DNA from: Drosophila pseudoobscura
Taxonomy: Eukaryota; Arthropoda; Insecta; Diptera; Drosophilidae
Length of the DNA stretch: 64,000 nt
NCBI RefSeq assembly: GCF_009870125.1
Contig: NC_046683.1
Location: 47,383,869 to 47,447,868, forward strand
Direction: 5' to 3'
In this document: piece by piece, positions 44,976 through 58,800 of the stretch
How the letters are laid out: every line of letters begins with the position of its first letter
Numbering within the stretch: the first letter of the stretch is position 1
Notes under the pieces: generated by a model
Database searches by the model: none
What the model was told of the DNA's origin: nothing
Seen by the model: the letters and a program-made list of their open reading frames with translations, nothing else
Translations under genes and position numbers: made by a program

Positions 44976-47900
44976 GCATTATAACCAATAACTTTGCAAT
45001 ACAACAACATACAAAATACCAACAAACCAAGTACCAAATAAGTTAGTGAACAAAAAAACTGCTCAAGATTCGAAACAAAAAAAAAACAAACAAACCAACT
45101 CGAAATCGAAACTGAAACCGAAACCGAAACAAAATGATAAATGGGTTATAAATAAGCACAAAATCGTATTGTACCACACATGAACACAGAAAACGCTTTG
45201 TTGGCTAGTCCCCAAGGAGTAGATATGGATAGGAGATGGATGGATGGATAGGAGATCGCTAGAGGATGGAGATGGTAGGAAGAGTACCAAAGTATCCTGA
45301 AGTATCGAACATTTGCTCCTGTTGTGCATTTCCTTGTTTGTTGCTCTGTTTGTTATAGAAAGAAAAGTAAGAAAAACCACAAAAAATGTTGAACGAGTAA
45401 AGCATGTTGGAGGATAGGAATGTTACGAAGGATGGTATGATGGGTGGTGATGAAGGATGGGTAGTGTGAGAAAGAAAATGATACGAAAACCTATGGGCTG
45501 ACGGAAAGGTAACTAAAAATAGTGTATGTTATACAGTATATTATTATTGCTATTATTATTATTATTACTGCGCATCATGATAAGTCGATCCGATCTATTA
45601 AACCCGATCTATTAAAAACTAATTATACAACACGACAACTGCAACCACTGCAACAGCAACAGCAACCAGAACAACTCGAACAACCCGAGCATGCAATGAG
45701 ATATAAAGACAGACAAAAGAGCGGAGTTTTTACCGACGAGGATTATTCTAATGATAACGATAATGATCATTGATGATGATGCTAATGATAACTATTATTA
45801 AAAAAAAACAGCAACAAAAGCAGTAAAAAAAAAACCAAAAAATCACCAACCAAAAAAATGTATTTATTTATTTTAATTTATATATACACTAGAGAGTTAT
45901 TACAAATATATATATACATATATATATACTATAATGTATAAGGAGAACGAAGAAAAAAAGCTATGAAAAATGAGTTTTGCAATTGGGGGGTTGGGGGTGG
46001 TGAAGGAAACGCTAACTTTCCTATCGGAAATCCAAAAAACAAAGGGTCCTCCATTTAGTAAAAGACTGCTGTCCCCCAGAGGACATTTAACATAAATTGT
46101 GGTACGGCCATGTTCAGATGATTTATGGAGTTTGAGAACGCATTCGACTGTCGTTTTACTACCACAAAATGATGTCCTATGGCACATGTTAGCAAAGCGG
46201 TCATAAAACTTGAGCAAACAGGAACAGGACAGGCATTATGCAAACAGACGCGGGCCGAGTATAGGTGTATTTCTGTGGAACATTCGCCCAAAAGGCCTGT
46301 GGCTCTAACCCCTGACAATTAAGACATAGTCCAGGGGTTAACATCTTCATAACACGCGCGATAGGTAGCAGCAACAGCAGCAGTCCAACGAACATGCCAC
46401 CAACAGTTTTTGGGCTAGAGAAAGAGCAGACCCAACAAATTACCCTGAAATTTTCACCGATCAAAGACAGTGAGAGAGTTGGTTAGAGTTGGATCTTTGG
46501 GCAGCCAGCCCTTCGATGGTATCTTTGGATGATATCTTAGTGGAGGAGCAGCACATAAATCTGCCAGCAAAATGGGAAGACCCCGAGAGACAGACAGACG
46601 TATAGACGGAGAAAGAGAAATACCCAAGACCCAACGACAGGTTGCAGCTCAATAAAGATCCAAATAAATATTATATCGCTGGTCTATGGATCGAACAAAG
46701 AAAGAAATGAAAAGGATGAGTTCATTTAGGGTTCGCGGTGCAGGTAGTCTTCTTGCGGTGGCGGTGGCGGTGCCCCAGGCCCAAGGCCCGATGCCCGATG
46801 CCCGATGCCCGAGGTTCAACCTGTTCCGATCCAACAATGGGCAACAAGAGGGCAAAACCCTACTGCCAGAGGCGGTCGAAATCAAATGGTCAAGGCTTTG
46901 TAAACGGGTGACATTTGAAAATTATGGCATGTAAATGGAAGGCATTCCGGGAAAGGCTGAAGCGTTGACAGCTTGAACTGTCTTTCTTTTTCTTTTGCTC
47001 TGAGGTTAAGGATTGTGGTATGGGGCTACTGTTAATCAATTTAGTGCCTCTTGGATCGAGTTATTTTAGGGGCAGATGTGGCCAAGGATAAGTGAAAGGC
47101 TGCGCATCGATGTGGCTGTTAGATGTTAGATAAAATCGAAAGAATCTATTACTAGTTCTAATAGATGCTGTGGCTCTATCGTTGAAACTTTGGTTGTAAC
47201 CTCTCAGTATCTCAAGATGTGGAGAACCACAACTTGCTCCACTTTATCTTCTCTCAAAGCTGTCCCCAAGTATATCATCTACATAGCATATCTCTGCATT
47301 TTACTACATATGTACTATATATATATATATCTGCACGATCAAACAATTTGGCACTACTCTATCCAAAATCTAGGCATTAGTATCCCCAGATAAGCCTGCA
47401 CTATATTATTTATTTGTCTATCTTTTGCATCATATTTTCTGTGAGGGGCCACCACGGGGCGTATGCGTGTTAAAGCTTTGAGCTGCTGTCAAGCTTTCCT
47501 CTCGTTTGATATACGAGCATGCATGCGAGGGGCCAGGCCATTAAAGTGCCGCCTTTGTAATGCGGAAACATCAAAGTGCATTCACTCACAGACACACACA
47601 AGAGCAAACATTTGCATACACATACACACACACAGATGCACAGATGCACCCATACAAACCCGACGAAAAGCCATAAAAATCACTTTGTAGCCAGGAAAGA
47701 GGGAGCACTCACGAGGACGTGGAAACGAAAGGGAGCCTGCCCCATGGAGGCGGCGCATCAGCGCAAACTATGCAACAACAACACCAGCCACAGGAAAAAG
47801 TGCAATGCAATCAATTCAAAGGAGTGAAAGGGGACTGGGGTGTGGGAGAAGGAGAAGGAGGAGTGGCAGAAGCAGAGGCAGAGGCTGAGGGAACTGCCAA

Positions 47901-49632
47901 CAGACGGCAGCATTTAATCCTGCAAAAAAGGCATTGCGAGGCAGCATAAAATGATGTTAATCCTTAAATAACGTGAGCAGAGCAAAAAAAAGGAGATGGA
48001 GAATCGTGATGCAGATGGAGAGCAGGGGAAATGGAGTGGTAGTGGGAGGAGATGCTGGCTGAAGTCGACAGCAAAATGCCAATTGAATGCCAAGCGGCTT
48101 TAAAAGGCATCACACTCCAAAAGAGAACCGAGTACAGAGCAAAAGATGCTGAAAAATATTTCTGGTCACAGACGGAGCATCTTTGCAGATCCAGCCTAAC
48201 CAATGGGCCATCAGGTTAGCTGATGGAACAGCTTCAAGATTACAATGCTTTTGGGGATTAAAAAGGAGGAAATCGGAGGAAACTCTTCAAAGTTCCAAGA
48301 CAATTCAAGACTGATCTCTGAGGGTCATATGATTTTCGAAATCTACGTAGTTTTGATCTTCTATTTAAAATTGACTAAGAATTATAATTTTTGGAATTGG
48401 GAGATGATACATAAAATTTAAAGCAGACTTTTTGATTTCCCAAGCTTTGAAGTAGGGGAAATGAATGTATGTTCAACAATAGAACATAGGAGTTGCAACT
48501 CTTAAATGATATTCTTCTCCATCTATCAGATTTCTAACATATCTATCCCCTATCCTCTGCCCTCAAACTTTCCCACCTTAAAATGTTACCCAAATTAAAT
48601 TTCCCGCAACTGAAATGTTCTCCATGCAGGAAGCTCTACTCCACTATCATATCTCTGGCATTCCATTAAATGAAAAAATACTCAAAAAAAACGAATAAAG
48701 TATCCAACAACATCCACAACTGTCAACTGGCATGGCAGCCGCCGCCTCTCCGTCAAGCGGTTTGACCCCAAAAAAGTCAAGTGCGGCCGCGTCCGAGTTC
48801 CGCTCTCCGTCCGTCCATCCATTGAGACAGAGTGTGGCAACAGCAACAGCAACAACCACCCATCCAATGGCACCGGCACGCGCCGGCGCACTCAATTGGC
48901 CGTGCAGTGGTGCTCTGGTGGTGCGGTGCGAGAGCCATTCGAATCCACTCAAAATGGGGGACGACAAGCGGAAACTCGTTCCGAAAGGGGGCGTTGCCCG
49001 TCGAGCCGGAGGCAGTCATGGCAACCAATCACCATCAACCCCGAGACGACAGCTGTGGCTCGAGAACCAGTTGAGCGGGTTTTCGAGTCAAAATTCGGAG
49101 TTGGTGCTGCAGTGGTGGTGGTGGTGGTGCTGGTGTTGTGCCCTGTATGTGAATGTGTGCGTGCTTGTGGTGGTGGTGTTTGCAGTATGCTATGGGCATA
49201 TGGAAACCGGGCGTCATCGTCACCGTCGTCGTCGTCGTCGTCACAGACATCACAGATCCAATGCTGGCGTCAGATCCGTGAGGCTAGAGCACCGGCAGTT
49301 TACGCAGTGGCCTCGAAGCTGTAACAACGTCGCGTCCGCTCCGCTCCGATCCGATCCGCTCTGAAAACGTATTCTTGGTTCTGGTTCTGGTTGTGGCTCT
49401 TTCGTCTGAGCCACGATTGCCGTCGTTCTTGGCCCAAACGTGTTATCACGACACGCGTACGCGTCGCTCTTGATAAGGGTCTCACAGTACGAAAATCCGC
49501 AACATTTCTACCATCCATGCAGCCGACGGCAGAGTGAACTATTATCGAATGTGCTAATCAAATGAAAATGTTGCAAACTCTCGCAAATTGATCCATCGGA
49601 AACATCGGTTTTTTTTTATAACAGCAGCATAT
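43151..49632. other. Spacer between encore and Arrowhead, no supported gene
   Basis: About 6.5 kb. The first 2.7 kb is very A/T-rich and may be extended encore 3' UTR. Simple repeats include GTAATCC units (about 44624-44648), a GGACCAY-type heptamer array (44721-44778), AT runs (about 44950-44974), a TTA tract (about 45540-45570) and GCCCGATG units (46785-46813). No convincing coding region or RNA gene is visible. The last kilobase is GC-rich and may be Arrowhead promoter-proximal DNA. Confidence 0.55.
44721..44778. repeat. Heptamer minisatellite
   Basis: About eight units drifting from GGACCAT through GGACCAC and GGAGCAC to AGACCAC, a series of stepwise single-base changes along the array. 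A looser cluster of ACCATGA words follows at 44825-44855. Confidence 0.6.
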
Positions 49633-49661
49633 TATATAAGAATTATTTTATGAAGTCAGTG
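49633..49661 (+). promoter_or_regulatory. Awh: Candidate core promoter of Arrowhead
   Basis: TATATAAG at 49633-49640 and an initiator-like TCAGTG at 49656-49661 (putative +1 at 49658), 25 bases apart. The resulting 165-base leader to the ATG at 49823 contains no upstream ATG. A DPE was looked for at +28 and not seen. Confidence 0.45.
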
Positions 49662-49822
49662 ACAACTGTTGGACGCTTGACAAACCCTGATCAAGTCGTC
49701 CTAAGATCTACTCTATAAGATCTGAACTCCGCACTCTAAGGTCCAGTTCGACTAAAGCTGGCTAAAGAATTTTGTGCAAAAGACTTGGATTAAAAACCGC
49801 CAAAATTGTGGAGGCAATTAAA

Positions 49823-52800
49823 ATGAAGGTGAGTTAGGAAGAACGATGCGTGATCCTACAGATAACAGAAGATGGAAAATCCTATAGGATATATTTTTGA
49901 AATATGTATAACTGATGGAAATCATAATTTCTTCAAGACTTTGAGACCAGAATAGTACATTCATATTGATTGAAAAAGGAAACGTTTTAAACTTTTGAAA
50001 ATAGTTGGAAACTATATATTTAAGATACATTTCGTCTAAATATTACTAAAAATAGTTTGCTTATGCCTTACGGAAGGTTCATCACGGCATGAAACCTCAT
50101 CTTAGTGATAGAAAACCATCCTTTACTTGCGTTAGAGCATATCAATCTCTCACTTCAAATTATAATGAGAGATCTCACACGTAAATCCACACATCTGTAC
50201 ATATCCCTTCCATATTCCACCCGCACAGTCCATAGCTTATGATTTTGCTTTCCTTTTTAATTGGTGCACATGTAAGACAACTCTCAGTGACCCATAAAAT
50301 GGGTTTGTTGTATAGATTGTTAGCCCGCTGAGAGCATTTGAGCCGGAAAACGCAACAGGCGGCGTCAGGCCGCCAACCATTAGATATGGAAGTGAGTGTG
50401 TTTGTGTGGGGGAGCGTTAAGACAATGATTTTCGACTCGAAACCCAGATACAGATACAGATACAGATACTGACACAGATTGAGATTCAGATTCCGATCGA
50501 GATCCAATTCAATTTCAAAACCAAAGCGATCTGATCTCACTAATAGCCGCTGGAAAACGATGAGTTTCCAAAACACAGACGACAGACAGACCAAAAACCA
50601 CATCGGATCGCGGTGAATATGAAAAGCACACAGATCGCACAGTGGGGGTGCATATCGGACGAACGACGGATCCCATCACACAGCCCACACTTTGAGTGAA
50701 ACAAAAAGTTTTTGGCTGTGAAACGAGGCTCATCTGAGGTTCGATCTACGAGCAGTACTCGTATCTGCAGTGGATGCCAAACCCGAACCACAACCAAAGC
50801 CCCAGCCCCGGCCCCAGCCCCAGTCCCAGCACCAGCCACACACAAAAAGTGATATTCAGTTGAACATTAGCTAAACATTTTCTCTCGATGTTGCATTGAT
50901 CGTGTCGCCTGGATGATGTTGCTCAATTCAATGTTCATTCAACAAAAAATATTTCATTTTTATCCGGTTCTTTTTTTCCTACTCTTGGGCTTAAACGTTT
51001 AATCGATTTTTGCACCCGCTGTGAGAGCTTTTTTTTGTGTGAACCACCCACAGGATTTGTATATTTTTTCGGGTTGTACGTATACGAACCCCAATACGAG
51101 TATTTTGCCATGAGTCTGCAGAGAATTGATCATGATTTATGCTCGGCGATGATCGATTTGCCATGGCTTTGTTCGACGAATGTAATTTTCATTACCATAG
51201 CAAATTGGACAAGGTGCTGACGCTTATTGCTCTGCCCCCACTGGACCGAAAGTGTTATAGATTCTCGGGCAAAACTCTTCGATCTGATCTGATTGGAGAC
51301 TATCCGATAACTGTCAGTGTGAGAACAGCGGGAGATCTAAGTCGGAGCCGCTTACAACCAAAAAATCTAGGGCTTAGACCCCGAAAATCAAATGTCAACA
51401 GTTCTAAGCCGCTGGCTTCGGTCAAAAACAACAACAACAACAACACCAACAACATTAACAATGGGGCGATTCTGTTGCCCAAGACCTTTTCTTGACATCA
51501 TCGATCTTGACCCCGCCCCAGTTGTTCGGCTCTTTCGGCTGCTACTCTCATTCCAATCCCCATCCCCATCTCCATCCCAATCTCAATCCCAAATACAAAT
51601 CCGAAAATGACGCCACTAGGCGCTTGCTTATGAATATTCAACAATGTATATGGGGTCTTTCTTCTGGCAGCTCTTAGGTAGTACGTATGGTCGGGAGAAA
51701 GAGATATAAAAAAGGCATAAATATTTAAGCGTTTAAATGTCGAATGCCTGCAAAGCCACTATAAAAAAAACATACCTATACATATTTCAATAAATGATTT
51801 TTCATTAATAATTCACAAGAAAATTGAAAGAAGTGAAAAAAGAAAAAGAAAGAAACCCCCATAAATATTACAAAGTTTTGTGTAAAAACTTGTTGACGCC
51901 TTCCTCTCATATGGGATCCTCATCGAATGATCTGTGGCGGCGTGTTTTTCTTTTCTCTTGTGGAAAGAGTTGAAGATTTGAGTTGGTTTTTAGCCTTAGC
52001 TTAAGGGATTAGTAAAGGTTGTAACATTGATTTGTATTTATATAAATTGTGGTTTGGTATCGCCTTTAAATACGGAATAGCAGGAATATATGGGTTCGGA
52101 GTGCTAAAAGGTAACAATCCTGTAAATTTTAATAGATTTTTGATTGAAATTCTTAAATATAAGTGAAGGCTATATTTAGAAACTCCAGATACTCATAGTT
52201 GAATTCCTTAGAAGTCTATAGTAAAGATTAAAAGTTAGTTTAGCCAATTTAGAATCATATTAGAGATATAATATAAGTTGCAGATCTGTCTTGTAGAATA
52301 TACAAATAACAATGATGGATAGAGCAGAGCTCTATCCTTAGGGAACATCCTTTCTTCAGCAATTATGTTATTAAGCGATTGAGGAAATCGTACAAAATAT
52401 GATATGACCACAATCTACCCATGATAAACATGATAAATCTAAGCTAATTTCCAACTTCTCACCGACTTGCCATATCTGCAAACTACTGATTACCTTTGAA
52501 TCTTGAACAAAACACCTTTTGGTAGATTACACGCCTAACTCTCGTATTGTCTGCCAAATCCCACACAAGAGTCCAGGCCCAAGCGCGTGCCAGTTGCATC
52601 TTGAAATGTGCTCTTGAAAGATGGCAAACAGCTGCTGGACCAGCGGTCAGCCAGAGACAGATTTTTCACCATACACTGATCATAATTGGCTTGACAATGC
52701 CCATATGCATCCAGTGTCCAGGGTTCAGTGTCCAATATCGGAATCTGTCTAATTGTCAGGGCGGCGTCGACGTCTGTATGGCGTGACAATGCTGACAAGA

Positions 52801-55800
52801 AGTCTACGCCTCGGACCTCTTCAGCCAGAACAATGGACAAGCCAAAATGCATCTTGACTTGAGCCAATTGCCCCGATCAGGGACAAAAGAGAAACAAATA
52901 TCACACCTTTGTTTATGTCCCACGAACATCGTATAGAGACAATAGATCTCTCGAGAGGGCCTGCACAGATAAACATAGATTTTTTGGTCAGTTTTTGGTC
53001 CTCTTCTTGGCTTGGGTTTGGGTTTGGGCTTGGGTTGCGCATGCGAACTGCAATTTTCCCCGATCTATGTGGCATTCTCTAGGGAGAAACGTGTCAAAAT
53101 CGCAGCAGCACTTTTAGCAGGTAAATGTGAAAAATCCCCTTCGAATGAAAATCAAATGCAGAAGGCAGGAGGCAGGAGGGCAGCAAGGCAGGAAGGCAGA
53201 AAGGCACAAAACCGCACAAAAGAAACTGTCTTGAGGAGAGTCGAGTCGAGTGTCTTCCATTGTTCGTTTGAGTGCATCCACAAAATAGTCCTTAAAGGAC
53301 GCTTAGTTGGCTTACAAATGATGCATGGCCATGGGGCAGGGGCAGGGACATACGAAGCAAATAAAATTGTAAAATGCCACAAATCATTCGAACTCCTGTC
53401 TACTGCTGGAACCCAACAAAAAAAAAAAAAAAAAAAAAAACAGAGAAACACACAATCTACCCAAAACCCGCCCCTAAATTGTTTAGGGCTGTGTCATACA
53501 GGCCTCTGTCCTTCAACAACCCCCTGAGGAGCTTGTTATATTCTCCTGGTGCTGTTACTGGTCCTGGTCGTGGTCCTGGTCCTACTTCTGGTCCTCCTTC
53601 CGGTCCTAGTTCAGGCCCCATTTCCTGGCCTCGCCTAACAATCCGCAACGACAAACCAATCGATTTTGGCCCCCAAAAAATTACCAAAAACATCCATCGT
53701 TTGGCAAAATAAATGTTCTCTGGCCTGCTCCATCCGTGTGTGTCTGAAAATATTGTTATTTAATTGTTTGACAATTGCAAATTGGCCAAAAGAGCAGCTC
53801 TCGGGGCAGCTCTTATCGATGGGTATCTGTGGAACAGTAGCCGGAATGAGTGGTAGTTCTGAAGGGAAGAGACTACCTCAGAACTAGTTTCGATAACGTT
53901 TGAAAAGCACCGCTAAAATCATTCAAAGTCACCTCTGTCCCATAGACCAAATAAATTATCAGTTAGAACTTTGGCGGTGGCCCACAAAAAAACCGCTTCA
54001 GACTTGATTTATTGCCCCACAAAAAAGAGAGGAACAAACAAAATTTGCATTGGAGGCTGCGTGGCTGCGTGCGAGTCGAAATATGAAAATATTATTTGGT
54101 AATTTATGCAAAATGCAGATTTAGCTAATTAATTGTGGCCAATGCCCAATAAAAAGTAAGAAATCAAACACGAAATCCCCCTAAAAACTCTGCACAAAGA
54201 TGAGCTGTAAAAGAGACAACTTCACAAATGAAAAACGAAATCAATAAAAAGCCAACTTATTGATGTTTAGTGGCTGTGACATGTTGACGAAGAGACAAAG
54301 GCATTACGGATTTTCGGTTTCGGATTCACTCAGACTCGGACTCGGACTCCGACCCTCAACAGACCCCGTCGAGACGACTTTATGATGAATGCCTTAAAAA
54401 TGCGAAGAGAATTGGGCAAAAAAAAAAAAAGATGCAAAAAAAAGAGATACAAAACAAGAAAAACGCGTGTCGAAAACGTTTGAGATACTTGCGGTCGATT
54501 TATAAGCGATTTATTAGCACTCGTAGAGTGCCAGAGAGAAATAAACAGAGAGGGGGATTTTCTCTCTCCCTAGAAATTATTTGCACAACTGCCGTTTGAT
54601 GATATTCCCATCTAAATTTATGCACACAATACAGCAAAAAGTTTATAAAAAATAGAAATAGAAAACAAAAGTTTGCGAACACATATAGTAATAAAAAAAA
54701 ATGGCAATTGAAATGTTTGCTGTACTGCCAATAGCAGGCCGTAGGGTTCAAGTCCATTTAGGAAACCCAATTTTTATGCAAATCTTTAAGTGGAATTTAT
54801 TGCTTAACAAATTGCAGAGCCACAGGGCGCTCTATTATACAAAGTAACGCAATAACATGCCATTCTTTATGCATTCACAACAAATTCGACAGAGATCATC
54901 TTTAATTAAGAGCTAATAAATGTGTATGAGAGGAGATATCAAGCATAATTAGATGGTATTTCCATGAATTTCCAAATAAATATTGTATTTATGTCGATAA
55001 TAGATCGATATCTTGAAGGAAAAGTTTCCTAAGATGGAGTTTTGTAAGGAAGCTGAGACCATTATTCGTCTATTCAAAGACAAGTCACATCCTAAAAGCT
55101 CCCTGTTATGCTCCCATTAAAAAGAGGTCCCCGAAAACAAAAGGTTGTATCGCTCCGGACACATACACAGGTATAATTTACATGTTCGATTTGGGTTTGC
55201 GTTTAGGTTTTTGGGCAGCTGCCGAAAGCCGCAAACGATTAAAACACGAAACAAGTTCAGGAAATTTTTGGTCTCTCTAGAAAATAGTTATAGACGGGTG
55301 GCGACCAGAAGCCAATCCGTAGAGCCATTTTCAGAGTGCCACCAGTAGAGGTTTTTTTTCTTCCACCTTCCACCTTCCATCTTCCACCTTCCAACGCGCT
55401 TTTTGTTGGTTTTTATTTTTTATTTTTGTCGGAATGTCGTTGACGCTGGTCGTTCGCTTTGAAATTTAATATCGAAACGTTGTCTATGCAAATGAACATT
55501 GCCACCTGTCTATGTTTATGGTCAGTGGAAGTGGCAGTCAGGAGCTTCATCTTCAACTCTAACTCGAACTCTAACTCCCTCTCCATCTCCATCTCGATCT
55601 CCACCTCCGATTCCATTTCCAATTCCATTTCCAGCGGCAGCTATAGAAGCCCGAAAACGGTATTAGCTGCATAAGTCGAGCGATCTATCAACCGTCGATC
55701 TCTATGCACACTATGAGGACTGGGAGTATACGAGTTCTTGAGTGGATAATCTTTCGGTGGGAAAAATCGTGAGAACAGTGTCCGTCTCTTTGTCCGTTAT

Positions 55801-58800
55801 GCAAATCACTTTCGGATCAACTCTGGATACCCACCATTAAATAAAATATACGAAAACTAAAACGAAGAAAGTATTAAAATGAAATTTATTTCGTATGCGA
55901 GCAGCAGTCAACAGTTATAATAAAACGACGCGGCTGGGAGCGGGACACAAAGCCCGATGTTTGCCAACAGCAACAACAAGAACAACAAGAACAACAACAA
56001 CACGAATGAACAGCACATCTTGGGGCTGTAAAACTCCAACCAGTCCCCAAGTGATATCCCAACCGAACAGAACCCAGAACGGAGATCATCTCGATGAGTC
56101 TGTGGCTCTGAGGCTCTGAGGCCGAGGCTGAGTCTGAGTTGAGTTTTGTGTTTTGTAGTGTAATAAAGTGCGACATTTTAAGTCGTCGCCGCTCTTTGGG
56201 CAATAACTTGTCAACACTGGGGGATACTCTTGGGTACTCTGGGTCTCTGAGATACTGGATGATACCCTGCCCCCTCCCTGGAATAAACTTCTACCGCTCC
56301 TGAGAGGAGAGGAGATCAGATGAGATGAGTCTTTGTCATCGTGAGAGTATCAAAAACAAAAACAAAACAAAAAAACAAAGCCCAAGATACTCTTTTTTAT
56401 TTATGTGTAAACTTTTATTTTTGTTTTTTTTCACAATATTTTTGGTGTCTCTTTGGGGTTTGGCATTTTAATGATCGCTTGTATATTATTTCTTTAAGAA
56501 TACCATTTGTATTTTAGTTACTTTTTTGGCAATTGTCAATGAGCCACTTAGCGCTTTAGGCAGCTGCAGATCGAAGAACATTTCGTATTTGGGACCCCCG
56601 CCATAAAAACGTTGGCAACTCTGGCTCGAACCCATTTGGCCGTAAAATATTTTACGATGTTACGCCAATATTAGGCCCCGAAACAACACCAACACCAACA
56701 GCAACAAGACTGCCATCCAACCGAGTGCCCCCACCTCGCTCTTTCTCTATCTCTCTCTCTCTCTCTCTCCCGCTAGCTCAGTCTTCGGAGCTGCTATCTG
56801 TGCGACGAGCTGTCTGCCATCATAATATTTGCCTAGGCTGAAAGGCCCCCAACACTCTACTCTCTCTCTCTCTTTCTCTCTCCTGAAGGCCTGGGTGTGC
56901 GTGCGATGTGCGAATATGTTGTGAAAATTGAATGGCATATGCACATTTTGTCGCCAGTGATAAAATTTAATAACGCTGATAAATTTAGCAAAAACACGCT
57001 GGACCATTGACATAAAGCGGTAATTAAGTTTGCCGGAGAGATGCACAACACACACACACACACAGCACCACATATACAGTCGTAACATGTTTTGTGCAGT
57101 GGATTTGTGCATCAGATGCATCCAGCATACAGTGGGGATTCGTTTAGGGGGAACCCGCAAAGCGGATGGGGAACCATTTTTGGGAGCGTTGTGATTCTAT
57201 AGAACTTCTGTCCACTGGGCTACAGAATGGATGCCTGGCAAACTAATAAGTCGATAATCTTAGAAATCAAAGTACCCATTAGCATGCATATATGCATATG
57301 TTGATTGAGTCATTTTGTCATGAATCCCACACATAGCACCATCTCCCTAAACTTTAGTCAGTATTCACTGTATTCCTATAGAAAAGTCTGCCCTTTTCAT
57401 TGCTGTGCCTGTGGCTGTGGCTTTGGCTGTCGCTGTGACTGTGTGTCGGTTTCCCTGCATCTGTTATAGCCGCCCATCAATTTGATTGGATCAATGGGCG
57501 CGACAACAGGCACAGCTATAGACTACAGATATATATACGAGTAATAGTGTATGCCAAGGAAGGGGCAGACAGAGGAAAAGAACCCATCCAGTCCCGTCAG
57601 CGACATTACCATTAACCGTTTCCCGATGAAATATTTGTAAACATTTATCCTATTTATGGAGCGTGCGCGTATTATGGATATTCCACAGATGATTCTCTTT
57701 TTTTCTGTCGTCGATCGTGGGCGTCCATTCATAAAGAGCAGTTCGTGGGGTCATTAAATAACAATCAGATACGATGCGATGATCTGAACTTAACGCCAAA
57801 CAAACGCCGACGTGTAAAATGTTATTTTTTTGGTAGTAATATTTTAGCATAATTCGATGTATATTTAATACAATGAAGCCCACGCCTAGCCGCAGCCTGA
57901 TAACACAAAAAAGTAGCTCTAATTAAAAAGCGATACGCCTTTTTCGAAAGTCACCGAAACAAAAAGGAAACCAGACACAAAAACCAGAAAAAAATTATAT
58001 ATATTTATTTATTTGACAGACGCCCGTTGAAAATTTTCATGGCATATAAATCAACTAAAAAGAGTTTACACAATACAAATATTGGTAGTATATGTATAGT
58101 TTTATTGTTGAGCTCTTTTTATTACGGCTTGGCTATATAGCCTTCGCTGCAATTTGCTGTTGGTGTTGTACGCGCTGTACTTTGTTGAATTTCTGTATTG
58201 AAAAGCAGCTTAAATACCAGCGATCGGGCTCGGGCGATCGTAAGATCGAAAGGCCTTAGGAAAACATTCGCCAAAATCTGTTCAAGTGACAAGTGCTCAA
58301 GTTGTTGTCATAACTGCTTCGATATCAGCTGAAAGATATACCCATTGTCAATGTTGTTGCTATCAAGCGGCTTTGTTTGGGTGATTTTTTTTTTTTAGTA
58401 TTTCTTTCTTTCTTTCATTTGTGTTTTTTTTTTGGGAGCGCAACATTCTCACGGTGGATGGATGGCCAAGGCGAAGAGATGACAAGTCACAACCACAGAA
58501 ACCAATTGAGTGTGTGGCAGCAGAGTCTGTCAAGGGCTTTTGTCATCCCTCCATCCGTCCATCCATCCATCGATCGGGCGATTCATTGATTCATAGATCC
58601 ATCGATCGGCTCAGAGTGTGATGATGATGATCGCTCAATTTGCGCAATGACGTGAAGATTGTCGGATTGTCGTGTGTTTTACGGGTAATCGATCTTCTAG
58701 GCGTGTCTCCCTCGAGAGGATGGAGAGCTCTCTTTTTCTGAAGATGATATAGTTTGTGGCCCTTTCGGCTACCGGTAGCAGTAACTACCGATCTCCCAAT

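Noticed and set aside
48732..49364. Plus-strand open frame of 210 residues upstream of Arrowhead
   Set aside because: Composition is set by GTG and CGT repeats (Trp and Arg/His runs), there is no recognisable domain, and several other frames are open over the same GC-rich stretch.
53545..53640. Gly-Pro repeat frame (GPGRGPGPTSGPPSG) in the Arrowhead intron
   Set aside because: It comes from a degenerate GGTCCT tandem repeat and has no gene context.
54744..54770. GGTTCAAGTCC, resembling a tRNA T loop
   Set aside because: No acceptor stem, D loop or anticodon arm can be placed around it.
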